Positions 30,101 through 39,633 of a stretch of DNA of 64,000 nucleotides are shown one piece after another. Within the stretch, counting starts at the first letter, position 1. Each line of letters opens with the position of its first letter. The notes beneath the pieces are model-generated. The model had not been told where the DNA came from. It ran no database searches and worked only from the letters and a program-made list of their open reading frames with translations. The stretch is taken from positions 1 to 64,000 of the forward strand of contig NZ_BAABKD010000011.1 of NCBI RefSeq assembly GCF_039543645.1. Reading direction: 5' to 3'. The position numbers and the translations under genes were made by a program. This stretch comes from Paenalcaligenes hermetiae (GTDB lineage Bacteria > Pseudomonadota > Gammaproteobacteria > Burkholderiales > Burkholderiaceae_B).

Positions 30101-31792
30101 ATGATCGCTTTACTCGAGGCCAAGCGCGCCGGCTTGTTGGCGCGTAAACATTGGGTTTCAAATTGTATCGCGGGCATTATCGTCGGGGTTGTGGCGCTGC
30201 CCTTGGCCATGGCCTTTGCTATTGCGTCGGGCGTTAAACCAGAACAGGGGATTTACACCGCGATTGTAGCCGGCCTGGCCGTCTCGATTTTAGGTGGTAG
30301 CCGCGTTCAGATTGCAGGGCCTACCGGGGCGTTTATCGTGATTCTGTCTGCCATCGTGGCGCAACATGGCGTGGATGGCTTACAGATAGCTACGTTGATG
30401 GCGGGGGTTATTCTTTTGCTGCTGGGCGCTGCGCGCTTGGGAGCAATTATTAAGTTTATCCCCGCTCCTGTTATTGTGGGGTTTACGGCGGGGATTGGTG
30501 TCATTATCTGGGTAGGGCAGTGGAAAGATTTTTTTGGCTTGCCCGCCGTAACAGGGCAGCATTTTCATGAAAAGTTCTGGCAGCTGATCACCTCTTTCCC
30601 TCAAATGGATTTGATGACGACTTTTGTTGCTGTTTTGTCGTTATTGATTGTGATTTATACGCCGCGTATCCCTCGTATGCAGCGTATTCCTGGTCCTTTG
30701 GTCGCGCTGGTGGTGTTGACCTTGGTGCAGTCGATTTTTCAGTTCTCTAGTGTGGCAACCATTGGGAGTGCTTTTGGGGAAATCCCTCGGGGGCTGCCCA
30801 GTTTTCAGCTACCTGAAATCAGTCTTAACCGCTTGGTTGAGCTCATTGGTCCGGCTTTTGCTATTGCCATGCTGGGGGCAATTGAGTCGTTATTATCAGC
30901 GGTGGTGGCAGACAGCATGAGCAATACGCGCCACAACTCGAATCAGGAGCTCATCGGGCAGGGGGTAGCTAATATTCTAGCACCGCTTTTTGGGGGGATT
31001 GCGGCCACAGGCGCGATTGCGCGTACAGCTACCAACGTTCGTAATGGGGGAAATAGTCCCATTGCTGGTATTGTGCATGCCATTGTACTGATGCTGGTGC
31101 TAATTGTTTTAGCTCCATTAGCCGTACACATTCCTTTGGCTACCTTAGCGGCGATTTTATTTATGGTTGCATGGAATATGAGCCAGCCTCGGCTTGTGTG
31201 GCATACAATTCGAAGCGCGCCTAAAGCGGATGTGCTGATTTTGCTCGTCACCCTGGGGTTGACGGTTTTTGCTGATTTGGTTGTCGCCGTCAATATCGGG
31301 GTTGTGCTAGCCATGCTGCATTTTTTAAAGCGTATGGCCGATAGTGTACGTGTTGAACCCCAGTCAGCGCGTGCTTTAAAGCGAGAATTTGCTGCGGATG
31401 CCATCCAAGTGCCGGCTCATGTGGCGGTCTTTAGCGTAGAGGGGCCTTTTTTCTTTGCTGCGGTGGACCCTTTTGAGCGCGCATTGGAGCAGGTGGATAG
31501 CAATGTGCATACTGTGGTGTTACGTTTGCATCATGTGCCGTTTGCCGATGGTACAGCTTTATCGGCTCTAGACAAGGCCGTGGATAGCTGCAAGCGTAAA
31601 CAGATCCGTTTATTATTATCCGAGGCCAACCCAGCGATTCGTCGTAAACTCAATCGTATGGGGATTACGAAAAAATTGGGAGCGAGTGCTATTCATGATT
31701 CGATTCCGAGTGTGATGACAATGCTTGGTCATGAGGCACAGCTTGCTGACGCAAATGGTATTGCAACCGAGACAGCCACTGCTCAGAGCTAA
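30101..31792 (+). CDS. SulP-family anion transporter with STAS domain
   Basis: A 563-residue membrane protein with about 10-12 helices. The SulP signature ALPLAMAFAIASGVKPEQGI and GPTGAFIVILSAIV are near the N-terminus. A cytoplasmic STAS domain covers about residues 440-545 (VAVFSVEGPFFFAAVDPFER, VLRLHHVPFADGTALSAL). Members carry sulfate, bicarbonate or organic anions; the sequence does not decide which. Its 3' end overlaps the convergent ligase gene by 104 bases. Confidence 0.9.
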   Translation: MIALLEAKRAGLLARKHWVSNCIAGIIVGVVALPLAMAFAIASGVKPEQGIYTAIVAGLAVSILGGSRVQIAGPTGAFIVILSAIVAQHGVDGLQIATLMAGVILLLLGAARLGAIIKFIPAPVIVGFTAGIGVIIWVGQWKDFFGLPAVTGQHFHEKFWQLITSFPQMDLMTTFVAVLSLLIVIYTPRIPRMQRIPGPLVALVVLTLVQSIFQFSSVATIGSAFGEIPRGLPSFQLPEISLNRLVELIGPAFAIAMLGAIESLLSAVVADSMSNTRHNSNQELIGQGVANILAPLFGGIAATGAIARTATNVRNGGNSPIAGIVHAIVLMLVLIVLAPLAVHIPLATLAAILFMVAWNMSQPRLVWHTIRSAPKADVLILLVTLGLTVFADLVVAVNIGVVLAMLHFLKRMADSVRVEPQSARALKREFAADAIQVPAHVAVFSVEGPFFFAAVDPFERALEQVDSNVHTVVLRLHHVPFADGTALSALDKAVDSCKRKQIRLLLSEANPAIRRKLNRMGITKKLGASAIHDSIPSVMTMLGHEAQLADANGIATETATAQS

Positions 31793-32471
31793 TGTTTAGG
31801 GTATTAAGGCTAACAATACGTTGGGCCTGGTAGCGTTGTGTGCGCTCTAGTGTTTGTTCAACAAGATTAGCGTAGTGAGTGACAAGCTCGTGATCGACGT
31901 GGATGAGCACCAGTGCATGGCACAGTACAACATGCCAATCAGACGGGTCGCCTGCTTGGCGAGTGGGTGAGGGAACAGTCAGAGGGGGCGCGCAGCGGCG
32001 CCACACCTGTGCCGTACCCACGATTTTTTTGGCTTGGTGCTGGTGCCAAATGGCAAGATTATAACGGCCATCACAAAATGACCCCTCCACCGCTTGGGTA
32101 TTGGCTTTTATTCCTACATCGGCGAATGCTTTTTGCAGTGGCCGGCATAATAATGCATAAGCCGGGCCGGCTAAATCCAAAGGGCGTCCGTATTGTCGCC
32201 ACGCTAAGCTAATGTTCCAGATGCCGTGCCCTTGGGGGACCACACCACCCCCTGATTGACGTACTGTCAGGGGCCAGCCCAGGGCTTGTAGTTGTTGCAG
32301 ACTGTATTTAAAGCGAGGGTGCTGAGCATAAGTACGAGGCACCACTAGCCCCTGTTGCCCTTGCCAAATAATCGCTTGCGGGCCATGGTGTAGTGTGGAC
32401 TGAAGCAAGTGCTCATCAAAATCGTTAGGGCTGGCCTGTTGTAGATAAGTACGTACGTGAAAAAAATCCAT
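31689..32471 (-). CDS. Lipoate/octanoate ligase-like protein (LplA/BPL fold)
   Basis: A 260-residue protein. It holds the motif RQSGGGVVPQGHGIWNISLA, matching the R-R-x-S-G-G-G-x-V-x-x-D-x-G-N signature of lipoyl ligases with some change, and the Lys-containing KIVGTAQVWRR. It likely attaches or transfers lipoyl or octanoyl groups to carrier domains. It is coupled to the TM2 gene (gap of two bases). Substrate choice (LplA, LipM or a fused variant) cannot be read here. Confidence 0.75.
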   Translation of the reverse strand: MDFFHVRTYLQQASPNDFDEHLLQSTLHHGPQAIIWQGQQGLVVPRTYAQHPRFKYSLQQLQALGWPLTVRQSGGGVVPQGHGIWNISLAWRQYGRPLDLAGPAYALLCRPLQKAFADVGIKANTQAVEGSFCDGRYNLAIWHQHQAKKIVGTAQVWRRCAPPLTVPSPTRQAGDPSDWHVVLCHALVLIHVDHELVTHYANLVEQTLERTQRYQAQRIVSLNTLNISSEQWLSRLQYHLRQQAVPHDQALSSHSESNHE

Positions 32472-32473
32472 GT

Positions 32474-32941
32474 TTATAACCGGAGTGCAAAGTCTTCATC
32501 GCTCATTAATACATAGCGTAGCGCGTCAATCCAGCTAATCAGTACAATAAGTGGGGCAAAGAGATAAAAGATAACGATGTAAACTAGCCCCCAACCGATT
32601 TGCCCTAAATAAAAGCGATGTATGCCAAGCCAACCTAAAAACACGGCAAGAAAAATGGCTATTTTACGTTTTTTGTGAATACGGTCACTGGGGTCGCCTT
32701 GTTGACTTTGTCGGCTAATCCATAGGCTAATGGGGACAGTTAACGCGAGTGCGATCAGCACTTTACCCCAGTTAGCTTGAACATAGCGCTGCATGACTAA
32801 AGTAAGATCCTGAAGCTGATGCATAGCAATCCCTGTGATATGAGACAGCCAGATAAAAAGCTCGCTAGTGATTTTCTCCCCAAAGCTTAGTGCCACCAAC
32901 ACTACAATAAAAACGCCAATGGCTAAGGCTAAGTTACGCAT
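32474..32941 (-). CDS. TM2-domain membrane protein
   Basis: A 155-residue protein. Two N-terminal membrane segments are followed, after a charged linker (GDPSDRIHKKRK), by a TM2 domain: AIFLAVFLGWLGIHRFYLGQ, WGLVYIVIFYLFAPLIVLIS and the family ending W-IDALRYVLMSDEDF. Function unknown for the family; some members relate to envelope stress. aaggat precedes the start. It is cotranscribed with the ligase gene, downstream of glpK. Confidence 0.82.
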   Translation of the reverse strand: MRNLALAIGVFIVVLVALSFGEKITSELFIWLSHITGIAMHQLQDLTLVMQRYVQANWGKVLIALALTVPISLWISRQSQQGDPSDRIHKKRKIAIFLAVFLGWLGIHRFYLGQIGWGLVYIVIFYLFAPLIVLISWIDALRYVLMSDEDFALRL

Positions 32942-32970
32942 AGAAGATCCTTAAATAGAGGGAAAGCCGT

Positions 32971-34462
32971 TTAGGCGCAGGTTTGTCGAATAGCGTGATT
33001 CCACTTATGCATGAGTTCTTGGGCTTGCTCGCGCGAAATCGAGGGCTCAAAGACGCGATCAATTTGCCATAAGTGTTGTAGTTCATCAACATGAGCATAA
33101 ACACCAGCACTAAGTCCCGCTAAATAGGCTGCGCCAAGTGCCGTCGTTTCGATAAGCGTGGGGCGCACGACTGGGATACCTAATAAGTCAGCCTGAAACT
33201 GCATCAATAAATTGTTTTGACTTGCCCCCCCCATCTACACGCAGCTCGGTGAGCGGGGCAGAGCCGGTTTGACAGGCATCGCGACTCATGGCTTCAAGTA
33301 AGGCGGTGCTTTGATAAGCGATGCTTTCTAAAGCGGCACGGGCAATATGGGCCATAGTACTACCACGGCTGAGTCCGGTAATCGTGCCGCGTGCTTCAGC
33401 CTGCCAATAAGGCGCTCCGAGCCCAGTAAAGGCAGGAACAAACATCACACCACCCGAATCCGGCACACTGAGTGCTAAGGCTTCGATTTGATGACTGTGA
33501 TCAAAGGCGGCCAGACCATCACGTAACCATTGCACCACCGCCCCCCCGACAAACACGCTTCCCTCTAAGGCATAAGCCGCGTTACTATCATGTTGCGCCG
33601 CACAGGTGCTGATGAGTCCATTTTGTGAGGGTTGCGCTTGGTGCCCCGTATGCATGAGCATGAAGCATCCTGTACCATAAGTGTTTTTAGCCATGCCCGC
33701 CTGAAAGCAGGCTTGACCAAACAGCGCACTTTGTTGGTCACCCGCTACACCATGAATAGGGATGGAGTGGCCAAAATGACGGGCATCGGTAGTAGCAAAG
33801 TAGCTGCTAGACGCTTGTACAGAGGGCAATATCGATTCAGGTATGCCAAATAATTGTAGCAGCTCAGCATCCCACTGTTGGGTGTGGATATTAAAAAGTA
33901 GGGTACGTGACGCATTGGTGGTGTCGGTGACATGGGTGCTGGCACCTGATAATTGCCAAATTAACCAGCTATCCACCGTCCCAAAAGCCAGATGCCCTTG
34001 TTCTGCCAAATCTCGTGCGTTAGGATGCTGTTCCAGCAGCCACGCGATTTTGGTTGCGGAAAAATACGCATCCAAGCGTAGGCCGGTTTTTTCAAAAATG
34101 CGATTTTCGTGACCTTGTTCGCGAAGTTTTGCACACAGGGGTTCAGAGCGCCGGTCTTGCCACACAATAGCGGGGGCAAGCGGTTTTCCAGTGCGTTTAT
34201 CCCAGAGCAGGGTAGTTTCTCGTTGGTTCGTAATGCCAATGGCTTGTATGTCTTTAGCCTTTAGGTTGGCTTGTTTTAGGACCTGCTGTGCCGTGTGGAG
34301 CTGACTATGCCAGATCTCCATGGGATCATGCTCTACCCAACCCGATTGAGGGTAGTGTTGGTTAAACTCTTGTTGTGCCACACTGATGCTATTACCGTAG
34401 CGATCAAATACAATGGCACGCGAACTGGATGTGCCTTGGTCTAGCGCAAGTAAATATGTCAT
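32971..34462 (-). pseudogene. glpK: Glycerol kinase, frameshifted in a poly-G tract
   Basis: The first 410 codons read as GlpK (MTYLLALDQGTSSSRAIVFD, NASRTLLFNIHT, GAPYWQAEARG) and the rest as its C-terminus in the next frame (GGASQNNLLMQFQADLLGIP...). The break is at a run of eight G on the coding strand (33225-33232 plus-strand C). Seven would restore LRVDGGASQNN, a conserved motif. The total would be near 497 residues, the normal length. It phosphorylates glycerol for GlpD, divergent next door. It may be a real knock-out, a phase-variable tract, or a sequencing error at a homopolymer. Confidence 0.9.
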
Positions 34463-34549
34463 ATCACCATCATTTCCATGTAATCCTTAAAGTTTACCCC
34501 TAGCTTGAATTAAACTATAGGCTGCGTTTGTTTTTTTGGTTTATCCTTC

Positions 34550-36133
34550 ATGACTTCAAGAATCTCTCCCTTACCAGCAGATCGATCTCAAATCATGGCC
34601 GCTTTAGCGCGCATCAACGAGGTTGATCTTATCGTAATCGGTGGTGGAGCAACAGGTTTAGGTATAGCGGTCGATGCCTCGGCGCGTGGTTTATCTGTTG
34701 TATTGTTAGAATCACATGACTTTGCTAAAGGCACTTCATCTCGGGCGACGAAACTCGTCCATGGTGGGGTGCGTTATTTGGCACAGGGCAATATTGCGCT
34801 TGTGCGCGAAGCCTTACACGAGCGCACAACGTTGCTGCGTAATGCCCCCCATTTGGCCTCGCCCTTGGGCTTTGTGATGCCTTCTTATAAATGCTGGGAA
34901 ACCCCTTTTTATGGCATCGGGCTTAAAGCGTATGACGCGCTCGCAGGTCAAGATGGTTTAGGAAGCACACGTTTTTTAGGGCGGCGTCAAGCTTTGGCCG
35001 CATTGCCTGGTGTAAAAGAGAACGGGCTAAAAGGCGGGGTCATGTATTGGGATGGACAGTTTGATGATGCACGGTTGGCGCTGGCTTTGGCACGTACGGC
35101 GGCGGCTAACTCAGCGTTGGTGGTGAACTATTGCCCAGTAGTGGACTTGCTGTATGACAATCAACAAGTTGCTGGGGTGATCTGTGAGGACGCAGAAACC
35201 GAAGAGCGCTATACCATTCATTCACGCTGTGTCATTAATGCGACGGGCGTATGGGTGGATGATTTACGGCGTACGGATGCTCAGCATACGCAGCAACCTG
35301 TACAGAGCTTGGTGAGCCCAAGTCAAGGAGTACATTTGGTGGTGGATCGGGAGTTTTTGCCCAGTGAGCATGCCTTGCTGGTACCGAAAACCGCAGATGG
35401 ACGCGTGCTTTTTGCAGTGCCTTGGCTAGGAAAAGTGATTTTAGGAACCACGGACACCCCACGTCATGATTTGGCACGTGAGCCAGCAGCGTTCGAGGAG
35501 GAAATCACATTTATTTTATCCGAGGCCGCTAATTACTTAGCCAAAGCTCCCACCCGTGCCGATGTACGCAGCGTATGGGTGGGGCTGCGTCCTTTAGTGA
35601 AAGCAGATTCGGTTGGTAGCACAAAACAATTAAGTCGTGAACATACTATCTTAAGTAGCTCCTCGGGTTTGGTTACGGTGACAGGGGGGAAATGGACGAC
35701 TTACCGTGCCATGGCCGAAGATGTCTTAAAACACTGTACGCAGCAGGGGGTGTTAGGGCATTTGGCCCCATCGACGACAAAATCTTTGGTCTTGGTAGGA
35801 GCTCCGGTAGATAGGCAAAATCGTAGTTTACAAAGCCAGCCAGATGCGCGTGTTTATGGTAGCGAAGCTGCCTGGGTACAGAGCCTAGACGGAGCGGATC
35901 AGGAAATCCTACCCGGGTTGAGCCAAGCAATGGTACGCTTTGCCGTGCGTTATGAGTACGCGCGTACGGTTGAGGATGTTTTGGCACGTCGCAGCCGTTG
36001 GTTATTTTTAGATGCAAGGCAATCTGCTCAGGCCGCGCCCCATGTGGCTGAAATTCTTGAGCAGGAAGGGATAGAGACGCCACGGCTGGCCGAGTTTCTT
36101 GCTTTATGTAATCAGTATCAGTTACATGAGTAA
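34550..36133 (+). CDS. glpD: Aerobic glycerol-3-phosphate dehydrogenase
   Basis: A 527-residue flavoprotein. The FAD-binding motif is DLIVIGGGATGLGIAVDASA (about residues 26-45), followed by GTSSRATKLVHGGVRYLAQG, the GlpD signature. The middle has VILGTTDTPRHD and the end VTGGKWTTYRAMAEDVL. It oxidises glycerol 3-phosphate to dihydroxyacetone phosphate at the membrane and passes electrons to quinone. It is divergent from glpK across an 87-base gap that should hold both promoters. Intact despite the glpK frameshift. Confidence 0.95.
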   Translation: MTSRISPLPADRSQIMAALARINEVDLIVIGGGATGLGIAVDASARGLSVVLLESHDFAKGTSSRATKLVHGGVRYLAQGNIALVREALHERTTLLRNAPHLASPLGFVMPSYKCWETPFYGIGLKAYDALAGQDGLGSTRFLGRRQALAALPGVKENGLKGGVMYWDGQFDDARLALALARTAAANSALVVNYCPVVDLLYDNQQVAGVICEDAETEERYTIHSRCVINATGVWVDDLRRTDAQHTQQPVQSLVSPSQGVHLVVDREFLPSEHALLVPKTADGRVLFAVPWLGKVILGTTDTPRHDLAREPAAFEEEITFILSEAANYLAKAPTRADVRSVWVGLRPLVKADSVGSTKQLSREHTILSSSSGLVTVTGGKWTTYRAMAEDVLKHCTQQGVLGHLAPSTTKSLVLVGAPVDRQNRSLQSQPDARVYGSEAAWVQSLDGADQEILPGLSQAMVRFAVRYEYARTVEDVLARRSRWLFLDARQSAQAAPHVAEILEQEGIETPRLAEFLALCNQYQLHE

Positions 36134-36249
36134 TTTGAGCACTGAGCTTAACCCTGAGTTTTGTGTGGTAGAGCAAAATTTAGGGTGGTTTGGCTAGCTC
36201 TTTATGCTGCTCGTAAAGAGCCAGTATCAATTTGATAAATTTTATACGT

Positions 36250-37419
36250 ATGCAAACATTAAAATCCGTTTTTGCTCGTAATAACTTGTCCAAGCAATGT
36301 ATTGATATAAGTACATTACGCCAAACAGTAAGCTTGGTTGATGAGATGGCATTTGGTTCGGCCGCTTTTGACCTGTGGTCCGAAGCAAAGAACAAGCGTT
36401 TAACCATGGCTTTATCCGAGCAGGCGGTGCAGTATCAGCAAGAGGCTGTGCAGAAAGCGGCTTTATTAGCTTCAGATCAGCCGATTTTAATTCACCATGT
36501 TAAACAGCGGTTAAGGGCTATTCAGTCCCAAATGTATGCGAGTGTGATTGGGGCAGGGAGCGGAGAGCTATTGGCTGCCCCTTTGCTGCAATTGAGCGAC
36601 ACAGAAAGATGGGATAACGGTGTGACTCTACAACGAAGCCCAAAAAATAAATCAGCTCGTTTTGAGCTGGAATTTGCGATGGACTGGAATGAAAAATGTA
36701 GTTTAGATGTGCCTGTAGTTCATTGGGTCGAAGAGCACACGAATCAACTATGGCAGACGTGGCAAAAAAGTGGGCGTAATGTGTTTGCTGTGGTTTCTCC
36801 TTCTACGAAATGCTGGAGTAGTGCTAATGAATATACAACACCATCAGCGGTCGCAGAAAAATTAGAGTTTTATGCGGTTAACTATGCCAAGATGCCGTTG
36901 CCCTATCAGCAGATTTTTGGGGAGCAGCTAAGCGGAAATAGTTTTTGGTATGCTGAGGCTCCAGTCGTATTACGCAGTCGCGGGGGTAAAGAGATTAAGC
37001 TTTTGCTCTACGTTTTTAAAATTGTAGATACCAGAACAATGCAAGAGCTCAGAACACTTTATGTGTTTTGTTCAACTAATCCTGGTTTGGTGTTGACCCC
37101 AGAAAAAGTAGCGGTGTGGTTGTTGCAGCATACTGAGAGTAAAAGTTTTTTACGCTATACAGGGCGAGCTTATCACCATCGACCCTTAAGAAATTTTGTA
37201 AAACGATTGGGGTTGGATCAAAGATACTTATTAGAGCTAGCTGTAAGGTTTGGAGGGACGGTTTGGGAGTTAAACCAATATCGTCGTTTGCGACCAGTTA
37301 ATCAACTGTTGTTGGTTACTTTAGGAGAAAAGTCTCTAGATGATACACAGTTTAGCTCATCTTTATTGAAATTATTTAGGCTTAAAGCGCAATTGGGCGA
37401 GCAAAAAACACCGTGTTAA
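36250..37419 (+). CDS. Unrecognised 389-residue protein
   Basis: I do not recognise this protein. ATG 36250 (MQTLKSVFARNNLSKQCIDI) is preferred over the TTG at 36232. There is no signal peptide or membrane segment. The middle is rich in Trp (MDWNEKCSLDVPVVHWVEEH, WQTWQKSGRNVFAV, CWSSANEYTTPSAV) and the C-terminal half is basic (RYTGRAYHHRPLRNFVKRLG, YRRLRPVNQLLLVTLG). The N-terminal 90 residues look helical (LSEQAVQYQQEAVQKAALLA). It stands alone between glpD and the NadQ-like gene. The ribosome binding site is weak. Confidence 0.6.
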   Translation: MQTLKSVFARNNLSKQCIDISTLRQTVSLVDEMAFGSAAFDLWSEAKNKRLTMALSEQAVQYQQEAVQKAALLASDQPILIHHVKQRLRAIQSQMYASVIGAGSGELLAAPLLQLSDTERWDNGVTLQRSPKNKSARFELEFAMDWNEKCSLDVPVVHWVEEHTNQLWQTWQKSGRNVFAVVSPSTKCWSSANEYTTPSAVAEKLEFYAVNYAKMPLPYQQIFGEQLSGNSFWYAEAPVVLRSRGGKEIKLLLYVFKIVDTRTMQELRTLYVFCSTNPGLVLTPEKVAVWLLQHTESKSFLRYTGRAYHHRPLRNFVKRLGLDQRYLLELAVRFGGTVWELNQYRRLRPVNQLLLVTLGEKSLDDTQFSSSLLKLFRLKAQLGEQKTPC

Positions 37420-37467
37420 AGGTGTTGGGTTCGCTTTTTGTAGTAGTAGGATTTTTAAAGGTTGGGG

Positions 37468-38394
37468 ATGGAGATGGATGCCTCTTTGTCAGCTGAGCTG
37501 GTCGCCGTTTTAGTCGCGGTTACGCAAGGTCAGCCGCGTGTACTGACCACGCAGTGTGCACGGGCTTTGCCGGCAGGGCCGTTACAACATTCCCACCGCT
37601 CTTTGCAAAATGGGTTGCGACAGTGGGTAGAGGAGCAAACGCAGCACGAGCTGGGTTATGTGGAGCAGCTATATACTTTTGCAGACAAAGGGCGTTTTTA
37701 TGCTTCGGGCGAGCGCGTGATTTCCGTGAGTTATTTGGCCTTAACCGTAGAAAGCGCGAATGCGGATGTTGCCGAGGTAGGCTGGCAGGACTGGTATCGC
37801 TATTTTCCGTGGGAAGACTGGCGTGCTGGCATGCCCGACTTGTTAAGTCAGCATTTGATTCCGGCATTAACACGGTGGGCGCAGATGGATCGTACTCAAG
37901 CCCCTTTGCGTTGGCCACGTGTGGCCTATGCATTTGGTTTGGATGGCTCTCCTTGGAACGAGGACATGGTGCTGCAGCGCTACGAGTTATTATTTGAAGC
38001 GGGGTTAGTGGCAGAAGCTACACGTGATAGTAACGAGCTTGGAGAAGAGGGGGCGCTAGGATTGCCGATGCGTTATGATCATCGGCGCATTTTGGCCACA
38101 GGTATGGCGCGCTTGCGTGCAAAAATTAAATATCGTCCGGTGATGTTCGAGCTCATGCCCGAAGCATTTACTTTATTGCAATTACAGCAAACCGTAGAAG
38201 CGATTGCGGGGCGGGTGTTGCATAAACAAAACTTCCGACGTTTGGTTGAGCAGCAAAATTTAGTAGAAGAAACGGGCGCGATGACAGCGGGCACGGCTGG
38301 CCGTCCAGCTAAGCTGTTTCGGTTTAAGGGGGATGTGATTCAGGAGCGAGCGATTGCGGGAACAAAATTACCACTAGCTAAACAAGCGCGTTAG
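37468..38394 (+). CDS. NrtR/NadQ-like regulator of NAD biosynthesis
   Basis: A 308-residue protein. The N-terminal two thirds resemble a NUDIX-like domain with altered catalytic box (VEEQTQHELGYVEQLYTFAD followed by KGRFYASGERVISVSYLALT), as in NrtR/NadQ proteins that bind NAD-related nucleotides without hydrolysing them. The C-terminal winged helix is LQLQQTVEAIAGRVLHKQNF, then RRLVEQQNLVEETG and AGRPAKLFRF. nadC lies just beyond tRNA-Met with paired palindromes at its promoter, a plausible target. ATG 37468 follows aaagg. Confidence 0.78.
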   Translation: MEMDASLSAELVAVLVAVTQGQPRVLTTQCARALPAGPLQHSHRSLQNGLRQWVEEQTQHELGYVEQLYTFADKGRFYASGERVISVSYLALTVESANADVAEVGWQDWYRYFPWEDWRAGMPDLLSQHLIPALTRWAQMDRTQAPLRWPRVAYAFGLDGSPWNEDMVLQRYELLFEAGLVAEATRDSNELGEEGALGLPMRYDHRRILATGMARLRAKIKYRPVMFELMPEAFTLLQLQQTVEAIAGRVLHKQNFRRLVEQQNLVEETGAMTAGTAGRPAKLFRFKGDVIQERAIAGTKLPLAKQAR

Positions 38395-38440
38395 CCTAAA
38401 GCGGGCAGAGTGATTTGCCCGTTTTGAAAAATAAGGCATA

Positions 38441-38472
38441 AAAAAACCCCGCTAAAATTTAGCGGGGTTTTT
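38441..38472. terminator. Terminator after the NadQ-like gene
   Basis: ACCCCGCTA pairs with TAGCGGGGT, with an A-run before (38441-38446) and a T-run after (38468-38472), so it can act in both directions. It separates the regulator from tRNA-Met on the opposite strand. Confidence 0.88.
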
Positions 38473-38479
38473 GGAATTT

Positions 38480-38556
38480 TGGTGGCTCATCCCTGATTCG
38501 AACAGGGGACCTGCGGATTATGATTCCGTCGCTCTAACCTGCTGAGCTAATGAGCC
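38480..38556 (-). tRNA. trnM: tRNA-Met (anticodon CAT), CCA encoded
   Basis: A 77-nt cloverleaf on the minus strand: acceptor GGCTCAT/ATGAGCC, anticodon loop ATCATAA carrying CAT, T arm with GTTCGAATC, CCA encoded. The base pairs fit elongator tRNA-Met; tRNA-Ile(CAU) with modified C cannot be excluded by anticodon alone. The first acceptor pair is normal, so it is not initiator tRNA. Confidence 0.93.
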
Positions 38557-38628
38557 AAGACCTGTAATATAGCATGGTTTTTTAATTTTGTGCAAGTGTT
38601 TTTTGCAGAAAAATTAAAAAGGATGAAT

Positions 38629-39624
38629 TTAGTTGATTTGTAAGCCAGCACGTTGTGTAAGTGCGGCAAAGCGATCAATATCCGCATGAATAATGCGTGT
38701 AAATTCATCTGCTGTACTACGAGTCGTAGTATAACCTAAATTTTGCAGTTCGTGTTGAATTTTTTCTTGCTGCATAATTTGGCTTAGCTCTTGATTAAGT
38801 TGCGTGATGATCGCGGATGGGGTGCCGGCTGGTGCGAGCAGCCCATGCCATTGATTTAGCTCATAGTCTTTTATACCAAGCTCAGCCATGGTGGGGACAT
38901 CAGGCATAACAGGGCTGCGCGTGGGAGAGGTAACAGCCAAAGGCTTGAGTTTGCCGTGCTGTACAAAGCCCATCGCGCTGGCAATGGTCACGAAGCCCAT
39001 GGGAACTTGGCCAGCCATAATATCAGAAACAGCAGGGCCACAGCCCCGATAGGGGATATGAAGTAGTGGTTGTTGGGTGCGTTCGGCTAACATTTCTCCG
39101 GCTAGGTGTTGAGGGGTGCCATTGCCACATGAGGCATAGGCGACCGAGCCGGCTTGTGTTTGTGCGAGGGCTTGCTCTAAGGTATTAACCGAGCTGCGTT
39201 CGCCGACAATCAATACCGAAGGGATCCATGCCACATTAATGATTGGGGCAAAATCCTTTTTTGGATTAAAGCCAAGTTGTCGGTAAACCCCGGGGTTGAT
39301 GGCAAACGAACTATTAACCATAAGTAGGGTGTGGCCATCGGCGTGGCTGTCGGCCACATAGCGCGCTCCGATATTGCCACTGGCACCTGGGCGGTTTTCT
39401 ACGATCACGGGCTGGCGCCAGCGCTGCTCCAAGGCCTCGCCCAGCTTACGCGCTAGCAGGTCGGTACCCCCGCCGGGGGGGAAAGTAACCACAATGGTGA
39501 CAGGCTTGCTGGGGTAGATGTCTTGGGTTGTGGCGGCGGCCTCGACCTGTGGGCGCCAGGTTAGTGCAGCCACGGCGCTAAGAGCTATGGCGGCCAGGCC
39601 AGCCCATAGAGCTTTTACTTTCAT
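38629..39624 (-). CDS. Bug/TctC-family periplasmic solute-binding protein
   Basis: A 331-residue secreted protein. The signal peptide ends near residue 29 (WAGLAAIALSAVAALTWRPQ). Family motifs include YPSKPVTIVVTFPPGGGTDL, VENRPGASGNIGARYVADS and LAPAGTPSAIITQLNQELSQ. Bug proteins bind small carboxylates, and one Bordetella member is known to bind nicotinate-type ligands. It follows nadC by nine bases in the same operon, so quinolinate or nicotinate is a reasonable ligand, by inference. No TctA/TctB membrane partners lie nearby. Confidence 0.88.
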   Translation of the reverse strand: MKVKALWAGLAAIALSAVAALTWRPQVEAAATTQDIYPSKPVTIVVTFPPGGGTDLLARKLGEALEQRWRQPVIVENRPGASGNIGARYVADSHADGHTLLMVNSSFAINPGVYRQLGFNPKKDFAPIINVAWIPSVLIVGERSSVNTLEQALAQTQAGSVAYASCGNGTPQHLAGEMLAERTQQPLLHIPYRGCGPAVSDIMAGQVPMGFVTIASAMGFVQHGKLKPLAVTSPTRSPVMPDVPTMAELGIKDYELNQWHGLLAPAGTPSAIITQLNQELSQIMQQEKIQHELQNLGYTTTRSTADEFTRIIHADIDRFAALTQRAGLQIN

Positions 39625-39633
39625 AATGTTTAC

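Noticed and set aside
31689..31792. Frameshift or false stop because of a 104-base convergent overlap between the SulP and ligase genes
   Set aside because: Both reading frames are family-like or smoothly continued to their ends, so a real tail-to-tail overlap is acceptable.
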